A stretch of DNA of 64,000 bases from Paenibacillus_E sp964253085 (GTDB taxonomy: Bacteria > Bacillota > Bacilli > Paenibacillales > NBRC-103111): positions 5,022,001 through 5,086,000 of the forward strand of contig NZ_CAXUQH020000001.1 of assembly GCF_964253085.1 (NCBI RefSeq). Direction: 5' to 3'. Positions 25,817-34,005 of this stretch are shown one piece after another. Under the pieces are notes generated by a model. The model worked only from the letters and a program-made list of their open reading frames with translations, had not been told where the DNA came from and did no database searches. Every line of letters starts with the position of its first letter. Position 1 is the first letter of the stretch. The position numbers and the translations under genes were made by a program.

Positions 25817-26980
25817 TTAGTAGTTCTCCACTTGCTTAAGGAAATTCGCAAGGTTCGCACGAATTTCTTCAATGGAGTCTCCACCGAATTTATCTAAGAA
25901 CGCATTAGCCACTTCCCAAGCGATGACATTCTCCATGATCACGCCTGCTGCTGGCACTGCACAAGTATCGGAACGCTCCACTTGGGCTGTAAATACTTCT
26001 TTCGTATCGATATCTACACTTTGCAAAGGCTTGTACAACGTCGAGATTGGCTTCATTACTCCGCGAACGATGATTTGCTCGCCTGTTGTCATTCCGCCTT
26101 CGAATCCACCTGCACGATTCGTTCTACGTCTAAAGCCAGTTTCCTCTGTGTAAAGGATTTCATCATGTACGTTCGAGCCTCTGCGCTCAGCAGCTTCAAA
26201 ACCGATTCCGAATTCTACACCTTTGAAGGCTTGAATCGAAAGAACGGCTTGTGCAATTTTACCATCCAATTTGCGGTCCCACTGTACATGACTACCAAGG
26301 CCTACTGGTACACCTTCAATAATCACTTCCACAATACCACCCAATGTATCGCCATCTTCTTTGGCAGCATCGATTGCAGCGATCATCTTCGCTTCTGCTT
26401 CTTTATCAACTACACGTACTGGCGATTCTTCTGTAATACGAATGAGCTCATCAACAGGAAGCTCTTGACGCTCTACTTCGACATCCCCAATGCGAATAAC
26501 TTGTCCAGCTACTTTGATCCCGAACTCTGCTAGCAATTGACGAGCAACAGCGCCAGTGGCTACACGCATCGTTGTTTCACGAGCACTTGATCTTTCCAAA
26601 ATATTACGCAAATCTTTTTGATTATATTTGAGGCCACCGTTTAAATCGGCATGTCCAGGACGAGGACGGTTCACACGGCGTTTGCCTTCGTTATCTTCTT
26701 CAACGGGCTCAATCCCCATAACTGAAGTCCAATGTTTCCAGTCATTATTCACGACGACCAATGCGATTGGCGCACCTGTTGTTTTACCATGACGAACGCC
26801 ACCAGCAATGGTAGCTGTATCTTTCTCAATTTGCATCCGACGACCACGACCATAGCCTTTTTGACGTCTATGTAATTGATGGTTTAAATCTTCAAAGTTA
26901 AGGTTTACATTACTTGGAAACCCTTCAATAATCGCAGTGAGCTGCGGGCCATGCGTTTCACCTGCTGTTAAATATCTCAC
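25817..26980 (-). CDS. aroC: Chorismate synthase
   Basis: Produces chorismate, the branch point to Trp, Tyr/Phe, folate and here menaquinone. 387 aa, reduced-FMN dependent. Starts RYLTAGETHGPQLTAIIEGF; the RRQKGYGRGRRMQIE and RPGHADLNGG motifs are intact, plus SSARETTMRVA. The start codon is GTG at 26980 with AGGGGG 9 nt upstream. First gene of the supraoperon, with a promoter about 150 bp upstream. The homologous gene is called aroF in B. subtilis. Confidence 0.95.
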   Translation of the reverse strand: MRYLTAGETHGPQLTAIIEGFPSNVNLNFEDLNHQLHRRQKGYGRGRRMQIEKDTATIAGGVRHGKTTGAPIALVVVNNDWKHWTSVMGIEPVEEDNEGKRRVNRPRPGHADLNGGLKYNQKDLRNILERSSARETTMRVATGAVARQLLAEFGIKVAGQVIRIGDVEVERQELPVDELIRITEESPVRVVDKEAEAKMIAAIDAAKEDGDTLGGIVEVIIEGVPVGLGSHVQWDRKLDGKIAQAVLSIQAFKGVEFGIGFEAAERRGSNVHDEILYTEETGFRRRTNRAGGFEGGMTTGEQIIVRGVMKPISTLYKPLQSVDIDTKEVFTAQVERSDTCAVPAAGVIMENVIAWEVANAFLDKFGGDSIEEIRANLANFLKQVENY

Positions 26981-27134
26981 AATCCGTTACCCCCTAAGAA
27001 TTTTACGAAGAACATCGAACTCCGTATATAAACATAATAGTATGGAAAAACCGAGCCTACTTACTTCATGTGCCACGGTAAAAACGTTGCAGCACCAAGC
27101 ACTTTAGCGCTTTGACGCGCGATTATCTGTTGTC

Positions 27135-27163
27135 ATTATAGTATAGCTACTCAGGTTTGGCAA
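27135..27163 (-). promoter_or_regulatory. Sigma-A promoter for the aroC supraoperon
   Basis: Minus-strand TTGCCA (27158-27163) and a perfect TATAAT (27135-27140) are separated by 17 bp. Start near 27128 gives a leader of about 147 nt before aroC, in which I see no clear regulatory structure. Confidence 0.8.
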
Positions 27164-27175
27164 CAACACAAATGC

Positions 27176-27223
27176 AAAAACACGCTTCACAGGTCAGGGA
27201 CAAACCCTTCCGCGTAAGCGTGT
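27176..27223 (-). terminator. Intrinsic terminator after the 54-aa HTH-like gene
   Basis: ACACGCTT and AAGCGTGT pair across a 28-nt loop, then TTTTTG on the minus strand. It separates the small gene from the aroC promoter. Confidence 0.7.
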
Positions 27224-27246
27224 CATCATCTAGACAGGAACTAGTT

Positions 27247-27411
27247 TTACCCGTGCATAGGTTGCTTCTGGACGACCCTCGGAGGCTCACAAAGCTGAGG
27301 ATCATTCATAAGACCCGTAATTTGTGAGGAATCAACTCCTAAAATTTGAGCACATTCTTGAATGGAAATCATTCCCCTGCGATAAGCGGTAATCACCTTG
27401 CGTTTATCCAT
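27247..27411 (-). CDS. Small HTH-like protein, 54 aa, function unknown
   Basis: A short gene with AGGGGG 5 nt before ATG 27411 and its own terminator. The 54 residues begin MDKRKVITAYRRGMISIQEC and continue AQILGVDSSQITGLM, which reads as a helix-turn-helix of the sigma-70 region-4 or transposase-like kind; the last 20 residues are proline-rich with no clear fold. It has two cysteines that are not spaced as a zinc finger. Located between cheR and aroC, with a palindrome directly upstream. I do not recognise a described family; it might be a small transcription regulator. Confidence 0.7.
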   Translation of the reverse strand: MDKRKVITAYRRGMISIQECAQILGVDSSQITGLMNDPQLCEPPRVVQKQPMHG

Positions 27412-27437
27412 GATAGCCCCCTAAGCGTGTATGCATT

Positions 27438-27469
27438 GTTCAAAGCTTGGCGTTTGCCCCACTTTGAAC
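27438..27469. repeat. Palindrome upstream of the 54-aa gene
   Basis: GTTCAAAG (27438-27445) and CTTTGAAC (27462-27469) pair with an inner GGC/GCC. There is no T-run, so an operator or mRNA hairpin is more likely than a terminator; it lies about 20 nt upstream of the 54-aa gene's ribosome site and 35 nt after cheR. Confidence 0.6.
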
Positions 27470-27503
27470 TGCTACATCTTAGTATTGGAAAATAAGGAAG
27501 TTC

Positions 27504-28286
27504 TTATACTCCTTTTTTCCGATAAAAGAACGTTTCAGCCGCTTCTAGATCATATTGACCAGGGGAAAAAATCTGTTCTGTCGAGCCAACGAAAAGCAGG
27601 CCACCTGGTTTAAGAGCTTTGGCAAACTTCTGGTACAGCACATGCTTCGCTTCTTCTGTGAAATAAATAATGACATTGCGGCAAACGATAAGATCGTAAC
27701 CGCTATCAAAAGTATCAACAAGCAAGTTTTGCTTCTGAAATTTCACCGACTTTTTGAGTTCATCCGATACATGATACATAAGGCCATCTTGCTTAAAATA
27801 CTTCTTCACATAATTAGCTGGCACATCACGCACGGAACGATCCAAGTACATGCCTTTACGCGCTTTCTCCAAGGCACCATCATCGATATCCGTCGCGTGA
27901 AGACTCGTCTCCCCCAACGCCCCTTGTTCAGCCAAAATCATAGCCAGCGTATATGGCTCTTCGCCTGTGGAGCAAGCTGCACTCCAAATCTTCAACCGTC
28001 GATTGCGCTTAAGCATCTCTGGTACAAACTTCTGTTCCACAAGCTCCCAACGGTTCGGGTTTCTCCAAAACTCAGAAACATTGATCGTCATCCGATCCAA
28101 AAACTCATAGAATAGTTCCTTGTCCTTCATCATCGCTTCAAAAAAAGAAATAAACGTATTGTAACCCCGCTTCATCCGCAAGGTAGTTAATCGTCTCTTC
28201 ATTTGCGCTTCCTTATACAACGCAAGATCAATGGACGTGTGTTCCTTAATTTTTTTAATAAACAACAAAAAATCTTGATCCTCCAT
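27504..28286 (-). CDS. cheR: Chemotaxis protein methyltransferase CheR
   Basis: S-adenosylmethionine-dependent methyltransferase for glutamates of chemoreceptors, 260 aa. The N-terminal helical CheR domain runs to about residue 75 with KRRLTTLRMKRG and NVSEFWRNPNRW; the catalytic Rossmann domain has WSAACSTGEEPYTLAMIL near 105 and DLIVCRNVIIYF near 205. ATG 28286 was chosen for its AAGGTGG site 9 nt away; a GTG three codons earlier is too close. Neighbour of ndk as in B. subtilis. Confidence 0.94.
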   Translation of the reverse strand: MEDQDFLLFIKKIKEHTSIDLALYKEAQMKRRLTTLRMKRGYNTFISFFEAMMKDKELFYEFLDRMTINVSEFWRNPNRWELVEQKFVPEMLKRNRRLKIWSAACSTGEEPYTLAMILAEQGALGETSLHATDIDDGALEKARKGMYLDRSVRDVPANYVKKYFKQDGLMYHVSDELKKSVKFQKQNLLVDTFDSGYDLIVCRNVIIYFTEEAKHVLYQKFAKALKPGGLLFVGSTEQIFSPGQYDLEAAETFFYRKKGV

Positions 28287-28352
28287 GCTGTCCACCCACC
28301 TTGATCATTATGTACCATGATACATTCTGTGTGGATTTACCAAATTCCTTCA

Positions 28353-28397
28353 TAAAAAAACAAAAGAACCTGTATCGTTTCAGATAACAGATTCTTT
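28353..28397 (-). terminator. Intrinsic terminator after ndk
   Basis: An imperfect stem pairs about AAAGAATCTGTTATC with GATACAGGTTCTTT, followed on the minus strand by TTTTTTT. It ends before cheR. Confidence 0.75.
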
Positions 28398-28408
28398 GCT
28401 CCAGAAGA

Positions 28409-28852
28409 TTAGATCCATTCTTGTATGTTTTTTGAATACGTGAAAATTTCGTTAGGCTGAAAAAAGTTATTAATTTCACGCTCGGCACTTTCGGGTGAAT
28501 CAGACCCATGAATCAGATTGAGATTCGTATGTACGGCATAATCTCCGCGAATGGTTCCTGGTGCGGCTTCCAGTGAATTCGTTTTGCCAATCATGGTTCG
28601 CGACAATGTGATTACTTGATCACCATGCCATACCATGGCAAATACAGGTCCTGATGTGATGAAATTCACAAGTCTTTCGAAAAATTCCTTCCCTTTATGC
28701 TCTGCATAGTGTATCTCGGCTTGTTCTCGGGAAATGACCGTCAACTTGCTGCCAATCAACTGGAAACCTTTCTGTTCAAACCGTTTTACAATCTCGCCGA
28801 CAAGACCCCGTTGTACACCATCTGGTTTAACCATGAGAAATGTTTTTTCCAT
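28409..28852 (-). CDS. ndk: Nucleoside diphosphate kinase
   Basis: Transfers gamma-phosphate between nucleotides through a phosphohistidine. 147 aa, starts MEKTFLMVKPDGVQRG; the active-site histidine is in the NLIHGSDSPESAEREINNFF block near residue 113. GGAGGTA lies 11 nt before the ATG. Its 5' flank contains two 39-bp tandem repeats. In B. subtilis it lies between hepT and cheR, as here. Confidence 0.96.
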   Translation of the reverse strand: MEKTFLMVKPDGVQRGLVGEIVKRFEQKGFQLIGSKLTVISREQAEIHYAEHKGKEFFERLVNFITSGPVFAMVWHGDQVITLSRTMIGKTNSLEAAPGTIRGDYAVHTNLNLIHGSDSPESAEREINNFFQPNEIFTYSKNIQEWI

Positions 28853-28870
28853 TGAAAGACTACCTCCTTA

Positions 28871-28948
28871 AAGTTTTCGCCAGAAAACTGACATCGAAAG
28901 CATCCACTTAAGTTTTCGTCAGAAAACTGACTTCGTAAGCGTCCACTT
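28871..28948. repeat. Two tandem 39-bp repeats, each with a 7-bp palindrome
   Basis: Copies at 28871-28909 and 28910-28948 differ at four positions. Each contains AGTTTTC and GAAAACT as inverted halves around a GYCA core, and ends in CCACTT. They lie between hepT and ndk, in the ndk leader. Confidence 0.8.
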
Positions 28949-28958
28949 CACGTATTCG

Positions 28959-29936
28959 TTAATAAGATCGATTCCCGATAAAATGAGCGATTTCGATGAG
29001 ATCTTTCTTCGCTTGATTATCCGGCAGTTTGTCTAATGACGAAATCGCTTTATCAATATATACCTGGGAAAGTCGATCGGCTTCCTTAATGCCAGCACTG
29101 CCTCGAATCATTTCTAAGAATCGACTAATACCCGTTTGTCCATCCAGTTTATGTATTCGATCAAGTTCTGTCAATATCATTGGCTTTAAAGCTGGATCTT
29201 GCAGGGACAGGATCACGGGCAACGTAATATTCCCTTGCTTGACATCACTACCAGGTGGTTTCCCGATCTGTTTCTCGGTTCCTGTTAAATCCAGAATATC
29301 ATCCCTAATTTGGAAGGCCATACCTACATTATATCCAAAATTATACAACTTAGTGCTTAACCAGTCTGGAGCCCCTGAAGCCATCGCACCTAATTGGCAC
29401 GAGATTGCTATTAATAACGCAGTTTTGCGACGAATGCGAAGTAAATAGTCACGTATCGTTTGCTCGGAATTAAAGAAAAAACGAATTTGCTCCATTTCTC
29501 CAATGGACATTTCAACAATTGCTTTTGACATGATCTGATGAACTCTCGGATCTGTAATCTGAGTAATCACACCTAGCGCTCTTGCAAAAATATAATCCCC
29601 TGTAAACATCGCAATGCGGTTATCCCATTTGGAGCGAACAGTCAATTGACCACGTCTAGTGTTCGCATCGTCAATGACGTCATCATGAACAAGTGAAGCC
29701 ATGTGAATAAGCTCTAATGGCACTGCTACGTTTTTCATCGTTTGAAGTTCATAATTGCCAAATTCACCAGAGAGAAGAACGAACACAGGTCTAATCCGTT
29801 TTCCTCCAGCTTTAAGTAAATGAATCGAAGTTTCTCTTAGTAAAGAGTGATCGTTATTTACACTCTCTTCCAGCTCTTTCTCAATCGCTGAAATATCTCT
29901 TCTTTTTCTAGCATATATATCCAACAAATTTTTCAT
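28959..29936 (-). CDS. hepT: Heptaprenyl diphosphate synthase component II (polyprenyl synthetase)
   Basis: Catalytic large subunit making the menaquinone side chain, 325 aa. The two aspartate-rich motifs are LVHDDVIDDANTRRG (DDxxD) near residue 82 and FQIRDDILDLTG (DDILD) near 212. The partner small subunit HepS is four genes upstream (33.0-33.9 kb). The start overlaps the mqnA-type stop by 4 nt, implying co-translation with menaquinone genes. Chain length cannot be set by eye. Confidence 0.93.
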   Translation of the reverse strand: MKNLLDIYARKRRDISAIEKELEESVNNDHSLLRETSIHLLKAGGKRIRPVFVLLSGEFGNYELQTMKNVAVPLELIHMASLVHDDVIDDANTRRGQLTVRSKWDNRIAMFTGDYIFARALGVITQITDPRVHQIMSKAIVEMSIGEMEQIRFFFNSEQTIRDYLLRIRRKTALLIAISCQLGAMASGAPDWLSTKLYNFGYNVGMAFQIRDDILDLTGTEKQIGKPPGSDVKQGNITLPVILSLQDPALKPMILTELDRIHKLDGQTGISRFLEMIRGSAGIKEADRLSQVYIDKAISSLDKLPDNQAKKDLIEIAHFIGNRSY

Positions 29937-30796
29937 TCGGTCACCCGTGCCACTTTATTATCTTCCCAAATGCCAATCTGAACTGGCTTCGGTAAGAAAC
30001 CAAGCTCGTAACAGTACTGATAGTACGAATTAAGTCCTTCCCACTGCTCAGCTGCGAAATCATAACACAATGTATGAAAATAATGATGCCAATAGTCGGA
30101 AGTGCCACCCACAGTGGCTTGCGCCTCTTCGATCATATACTTCGGCTCGCGATGAGCTTTTTCCTTACTTGCCTTAAATGCATCGAAAATAGTAGATACG
30201 AGCTCTGGGTAGGCACGAATCGTTTCCTTGCGGATTGCCCAGACAGCGAACGTCATCCATTTCCCCGTCCATTTGGCCCACTCTTGACCAAGGTCCGTAA
30301 TCATATACTTTTGATTCCGCCAGCTTTCCTTAATGGCATCATCCCCAATGAGAAGGGCAGCATCTGCTTCCTCCATCATTTGATCTAGATTTGGCTTCGC
30401 ATATTCGTACGTCGGTTTACCATTATAGAATTTCTCCAGAATAATTTTTAGTAAATTAACGGAAGTCGCAGACGTCGTCGGAAGAATGATTTTCCCGTTC
30501 ACGATTTCTCGCAAAGGTTTGTCATGGAAAAGTAGAATCGAATTGACCTCACCATAGGAGCTAACGGATAGATCCGGGAAAAGCATATAATCCTCAAAAA
30601 ATTGACCATATGAAAAAGAAGAAATAGGTCCCATATCAATTTGGCCTTCAGACATGGCTTTATTGAGAGATGTGGGTACCTGTTCAATAATATCGACTTC
30701 TGAACTATTCATCAGCTCAGGAAAATAATAATAGATCGGCCACACATTTGTATAATTGATTCGACCTATTCGGATTTTAGGGTCTAGGTTGCTCAT
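29933..30796 (-). CDS. mqnA: MqnA-type chorismate dehydratase (futalosine menaquinone pathway)
   Basis: Periplasmic-binding-protein-like enzyme family MqnA/MqnD, 287 aa. Starts LDPKIRIGRINYTNVWPIYYYF, then the family's PTSLNKAMSEGQIDMGPISSFSY and LPTTSATSVNLLKIIL, and ALLIGDDAI. MqnA dehydrates chorismate to 3-[(1-carboxyvinyl)oxy]benzoate, the first futalosine step. MqnD (fragmenting cyclic DHFL) is the paralogue; the ILLF / TSVNL pattern suits MqnA, but I cannot exclude MqnD. ATG 30796 has GGGGGGA upstream and overlaps ubiX by 20 nt. Neighbours hepT, menG and ubiA support menaquinone. Confidence 0.85.
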   Translation of the reverse strand: MSNLDPKIRIGRINYTNVWPIYYYFPELMNSSEVDIIEQVPTSLNKAMSEGQIDMGPISSFSYGQFFEDYMLFPDLSVSSYGEVNSILLFHDKPLREIVNGKIILPTTSATSVNLLKIILEKFYNGKPTYEYAKPNLDQMMEEADAALLIGDDAIKESWRNQKYMITDLGQEWAKWTGKWMTFAVWAIRKETIRAYPELVSTIFDAFKASKEKAHREPKYMIEEAQATVGGTSDYWHHYFHTLCYDFAAEQWEGLNSYYQYCYELGFLPKPVQIGIWEDNKVARVTE

Positions 30797-31391
30797 CAAT
30801 ATCCCCCCATCTGCGGTACAAGGAATGATCAATCTCCATGCTATCCATTACTTTACCTACCAAAAAGTCAACCATCTCATCGATTGAGCGCGGACGATTA
30901 TAGAAGGCTGGCATAGCCGGTATCATTCGCACACCCATTCTTGTTAGGGTAAGCATATTTTCTAAATGTATAGCATGCAAAGGTGTTTCCCTTGGCACCA
31001 GAATTAATTTTCTTCCTTCTTTCAACATGACGTCCGCGGTACGCTCAAGCAAGTTATCGGACGAACCATGGGCAATGCCAGATAACGTACCCATCGAGCA
31101 TGGAATAACAACCATCCCTTTGGTTCGAAAAGAACCACTTGCCACGGTCGCACCAATATTCCCTACGGGATGATATTCATACGAGCCAGCTCGTCCCCCG
31201 AAGTGCTTCTCAAGTACCTCTACACGTTTTGTTGCACTCCAGTCATGTTCATCCTGTAGAACACGCCATCCCGCATCCGTAATAATTAGATGCACATCTA
31301 AACCAAGATCCAACAACACTTCACATAATCGTACGCCGTAGATGGCTCCACTCGCACCCGAAATTCCAATAACCCAGTTTCCGTTGCTCAT
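30777..31391 (-). CDS. UbiX-type flavin prenyltransferase
   Basis: Flavoprotein family that builds prenylated FMN, the cofactor of UbiD-type decarboxylases, 204 aa. Starts with the GISGASGAIYGVRLCEVL nucleotide-binding motif; has VVIPCSMGTLSGIAHGSSDNL, LVPRETPLHAIHLENM and GVRMIPAMPAFYNRP. In the futalosine branch, UbiX-like proteins pair with a decarboxylase acting before or after prenylation. No UbiD homologue is in the window. Starts 4 nt before the ubiA-type stop (overlap). Confidence 0.9.
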   Translation of the reverse strand: MSNGNWVIGISGASGAIYGVRLCEVLLDLGLDVHLIITDAGWRVLQDEHDWSATKRVEVLEKHFGGRAGSYEYHPVGNIGATVASGSFRTKGMVVIPCSMGTLSGIAHGSSDNLLERTADVMLKEGRKLILVPRETPLHAIHLENMLTLTRMGVRMIPAMPAFYNRPRSIDEMVDFLVGKVMDSMEIDHSLYRRWGDIDEQPRP

Positions 31392-32263
31392 GAATGCTTA
31401 CTCACAAGGACATCAAGTAATGTGAATGTGAACATAACTAAACTCAATACCCCATTCATCGTGAAGAACGCCGTGTTTAATTTGGACAAATCCTGCGGTG
31501 TAACAAGCCTATGTTCTTTAAACAGCAATATATAAGCAATAACTAGCCCCACCAAATACAGCCAACTTAGATGTGTGATAAAAAATAAGGAGACTAATCC
31601 GATTGCAGTTAAGACATGCAGTACACGTGCTGTTAGTAGTGCTGCTTTAATGCCAAATCGACTTGGCAATGAATGCAACCCTTCTTCTCGATCAAACTCG
31701 GCATCCTGGCAAGCATAAATGAGATCGAAACCAGCACTCCAGCAAGCAACCGTTAGGAAAAAGATGATCGACGACCATGTAAATTGACCTGTAACCGCAA
31801 TCCAACCACCAAGCGGAGCGAGCCCCAACGTCAAGCCAAGTACAAAATGGCATGTCCAGGTGAACCTTTTGGTATAGGAATAAATCACAAGAAAGAATAC
31901 AGCAATGGGTAGAAGCTTCATGGACAATGCACTTAAATGATAGGTTGCCCAAAAAAGAACAGCAAACGAGATGATGATATAGAGAATAACTTGTGGTATT
32001 GAAATTAGCCCAGCAGGAATGGCTCGATTCTCCGTTCTTGGATTACGCTTATCAATGGCTTGATCAATTACACGATTCAATGCCATCGCGGCAGTTCTTG
32101 CCCCCACCATGGCTAAAGTAATCCAACCGATCTGTCCCCAGCTAGGTAATTGTCCTTGCCATACAACGGAACCAAGAATTGCCCCCATGAAAGCAAAAGG
32201 CAAAGCAAACACACTGTGTTCGAATTTAATCATTTCGAGAAAAATCTTTAATTTAGTAAACAT
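31388..32263 (-). CDS. UbiA-family prenyltransferase (MqnP-type, menaquinone)
   Basis: Integral membrane aromatic prenyltransferase, 291 aa, eight or nine helices. Asp-rich motifs: ALNRVIDQAIDKRNPRTENR (NxxxDxxxD) near residue 62-80 and DAEFDREEGLHSLP near 187. Likely attaches the heptaprenyl chain from HepS/HepT to the naphthoquinone precursor (1,4-dihydroxy-6-naphthoate type). The closest described group is the 4-hydroxybenzoate-type enzyme called MqnP in futalosine genomes; plain MenA is also possible but less likely from the neighbours. Confidence 0.85.
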   Translation of the reverse strand: MFTKLKIFLEMIKFEHSVFALPFAFMGAILGSVVWQGQLPSWGQIGWITLAMVGARTAAMALNRVIDQAIDKRNPRTENRAIPAGLISIPQVILYIIISFAVLFWATYHLSALSMKLLPIAVFFLVIYSYTKRFTWTCHFVLGLTLGLAPLGGWIAVTGQFTWSSIIFFLTVACWSAGFDLIYACQDAEFDREEGLHSLPSRFGIKAALLTARVLHVLTAIGLVSLFFITHLSWLYLVGLVIAYILLFKEHRLVTPQDLSKLNTAFFTMNGVLSLVMFTFTLLDVLVSKHS

Positions 32264-32270
32264 ATGCGAA

Positions 32271-33026
32271 TTACACTCCTGATTTCGTATTACCTTTAGT
32301 CCCTACATGTAACGCCGCCACACCACCAAAGAGTGGATGGGCTTGTACGTGATCTAAACCATTCTTCGAGAAGATGGCCGCGAGTTGCTTATGATCTGGA
32401 AATGAAATTAATGATTCCGGTAACCACTTATATTGCTCATATTTCTTAACAATCAATTTACCTAGGAAAGGCATGATATGTCTGAAATAAACATAATATA
32501 TGGACTTAAATGGCTGCCATGTTGGTTTGGATAGCTCCAAAGACACAACTAGTCCTCCGGGCTTAACGACACGTCGCATTTCACGAATGACCTGTTCAAG
32601 ATCGGGAACATTACGCAAAGCAAACCCGATTGTAGCAAAGTCAAACGTATTGTCGTCAAACGGAAGACTCATCGCATTTCCTTGTATGAGCTCGACCTGC
32701 TGATCTAAGTGCAATTGATTTATTTTCTCTGCACCAATATCCAACATATTTTGGCTAAAATCCAATCCGACCATTTTCCCTGTTTTACTCGCTTGAGCAA
32801 GACTAATTGTCCAGTCACAAGTTCCACAGCATAAATCTATTGCCGTTGCCCCAGGTTGTACATTCATCTTCTTCATTGCAAATTTACGCCATGCTTTATG
32901 CCGATTAAAACTAATGATATTATTCATCAAGTCATATTTAGGTGCGATACTTTCAAAAACACCATGTACAAATTCTTCTTTACTTTTCGCTTTTTTATTT
33001 TCGCTATTCGTATTGCTTACACTCAT
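32271..33026 (-). CDS. menG: Demethylmenaquinone methyltransferase
   Basis: SAM-dependent C-methyltransferase (UbiE/MenG), last step of menaquinone synthesis, 251 aa. Starts near KSKEEFVHGVFESIAPKYDLMNNIISFNRHKAWRKF, the UbiE signature 1 pattern; motif I is AIDLCCGTCDWTI and RVVKPGGLVVSLELSKP is the second signature. It follows hepS by 13 nt, as in B. subtilis hepS-menG-hepT. Confidence 0.94.
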   Translation of the reverse strand: MSVSNTNSENKKAKSKEEFVHGVFESIAPKYDLMNNIISFNRHKAWRKFAMKKMNVQPGATAIDLCCGTCDWTISLAQASKTGKMVGLDFSQNMLDIGAEKINQLHLDQQVELIQGNAMSLPFDDNTFDFATIGFALRNVPDLEQVIREMRRVVKPGGLVVSLELSKPTWQPFKSIYYVYFRHIMPFLGKLIVKKYEQYKWLPESLISFPDHKQLAAIFSKNGLDHVQAHPLFGGVAALHVGTKGNTKSGV

Positions 33027-33039
33027 TCCCCAGGTCCCC

Positions 33040-33906
33040 TTAAATTTCTTCTAACACTTTAGGATGCTCCCCAGCAAATCGTAAAAAGGGCTCTCCCATG
33101 TGAAAGAGTTCACTTTGTAGCATATCCGATTCAAGCTTTTTAACAAAGTCCTGCAATTGCTTTGTTTGAGTGTTAAGCAATTGATACAATTGTGAAGATA
33201 TATTGTATTTATGCAGAAGTGTACGAACCTTCATCGTATCTACCTCATCACCTTGTACTAGCTTCCGCTCTTCTCGTGTGCCGTTCTGGCTAATATGCCA
33301 ATATCCCCAACTGCCCCTGAATTTAGAAATTGTTTCCATCCGAAAAATTTCTGAGAACAACAGTTCACATCTTACAAAGCCTCTCAAAATTTCAGGCCAT
33401 GCTTGTTTGTTTGCCCCATACATGACTTCTGAAAAAGACAAAAAAAGCTGAGATTTTATTTCCACCGTAAGGTGAATGTAATCTTCTGCCGTCAGTTTCA
33501 GCTGTTTCATTTTTGTATAGCTGCTCATCTTTAGGCGATTGACTTCACAGATCGCATTTGAAAGCTGCTTAATCATATCGATCTGCCCCGTTTTAGCTAG
33601 GAGATGATAAAATCTCGCACTAAAGTAGTCTCCTGCAAGCACTTTTAACTGCCTGGACCTTGATGCCTTCTTCTCCTTGACTTCATTGGAGGCAGTCACT
33701 AGATCATGAGTATCAAGTCCTAGCTGGACAAGTGCAGTTGCTACAGTAAATAATTCACTCAATGAGCTTAGTTTGTTATTTTCATTCAAGAATGCAAACA
33801 ACAGACGTGTGCGCAACTCGGGAAAATCGGGCAAGTCTGTGTGAATTTGGATCATATCATACTCCGTGTACTGTTTAGCGATCTCAGGGATCCGATAAGA
33901 ATTCAT
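33040..33906 (-). CDS. hepS: Heptaprenyl diphosphate synthase component I
   Basis: Non-catalytic small subunit of heptaprenyl diphosphate synthase, 288 aa. Recognised by the N-terminal segment IPEIAKQYTEYDMIQIHTDLPDFP and ATALVQLGLDTHDLV, the DYFSARFYHLLAKTGQIDMI block near 125 and location beside menG. It lacks DDxxD motifs, as expected. ATG 33906 has GGAGG 7 nt upstream. First gene of the menaquinone run, behind an extended -10 promoter. Confidence 0.88.
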   Translation of the reverse strand: MNSYRIPEIAKQYTEYDMIQIHTDLPDFPELRTRLLFAFLNENNKLSSLSELFTVATALVQLGLDTHDLVTASNEVKEKKASRSRQLKVLAGDYFSARFYHLLAKTGQIDMIKQLSNAICEVNRLKMSSYTKMKQLKLTAEDYIHLTVEIKSQLFLSFSEVMYGANKQAWPEILRGFVRCELLFSEIFRMETISKFRGSWGYWHISQNGTREERKLVQGDEVDTMKVRTLLHKYNISSQLYQLLNTQTKQLQDFVKKLESDMLQSELFHMGEPFLRFAGEHPKVLEEI

Positions 33907-33970
33907 GCAAAAGCCTCCGTAACCGTATGCCAAATATCATTTTATGAAACTCGATGTCTCAATCCAAATT

Positions 33971-33979
33971 ATTATAGCA
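33971..33979 (-). promoter_or_regulatory. Extended -10 promoter for the hepS operon
   Basis: Minus-strand TGCTATAAT (33971-33979) combines the extended TGn element with a perfect TATAAT; no good -35 is seen. Start would be near 33964, about 58 nt before the hepS ATG. Confidence 0.55.
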
Positions 33980-34005
33980 TAACACGTTAATAGAAGCACA
34001 ATAAA

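Noticed and set aside
25336..25839. Long plus-strand open frames inside aroB
   Set aside because: They are antisense to a well-supported enzyme gene and result from its GC-rich codons; no ribosome site or family likeness was seen.
28871..28948. CRISPR-like repeat pair before ndk
   Set aside because: Only two copies, directly contiguous with no spacers and no cas genes; it is a tandem duplication.
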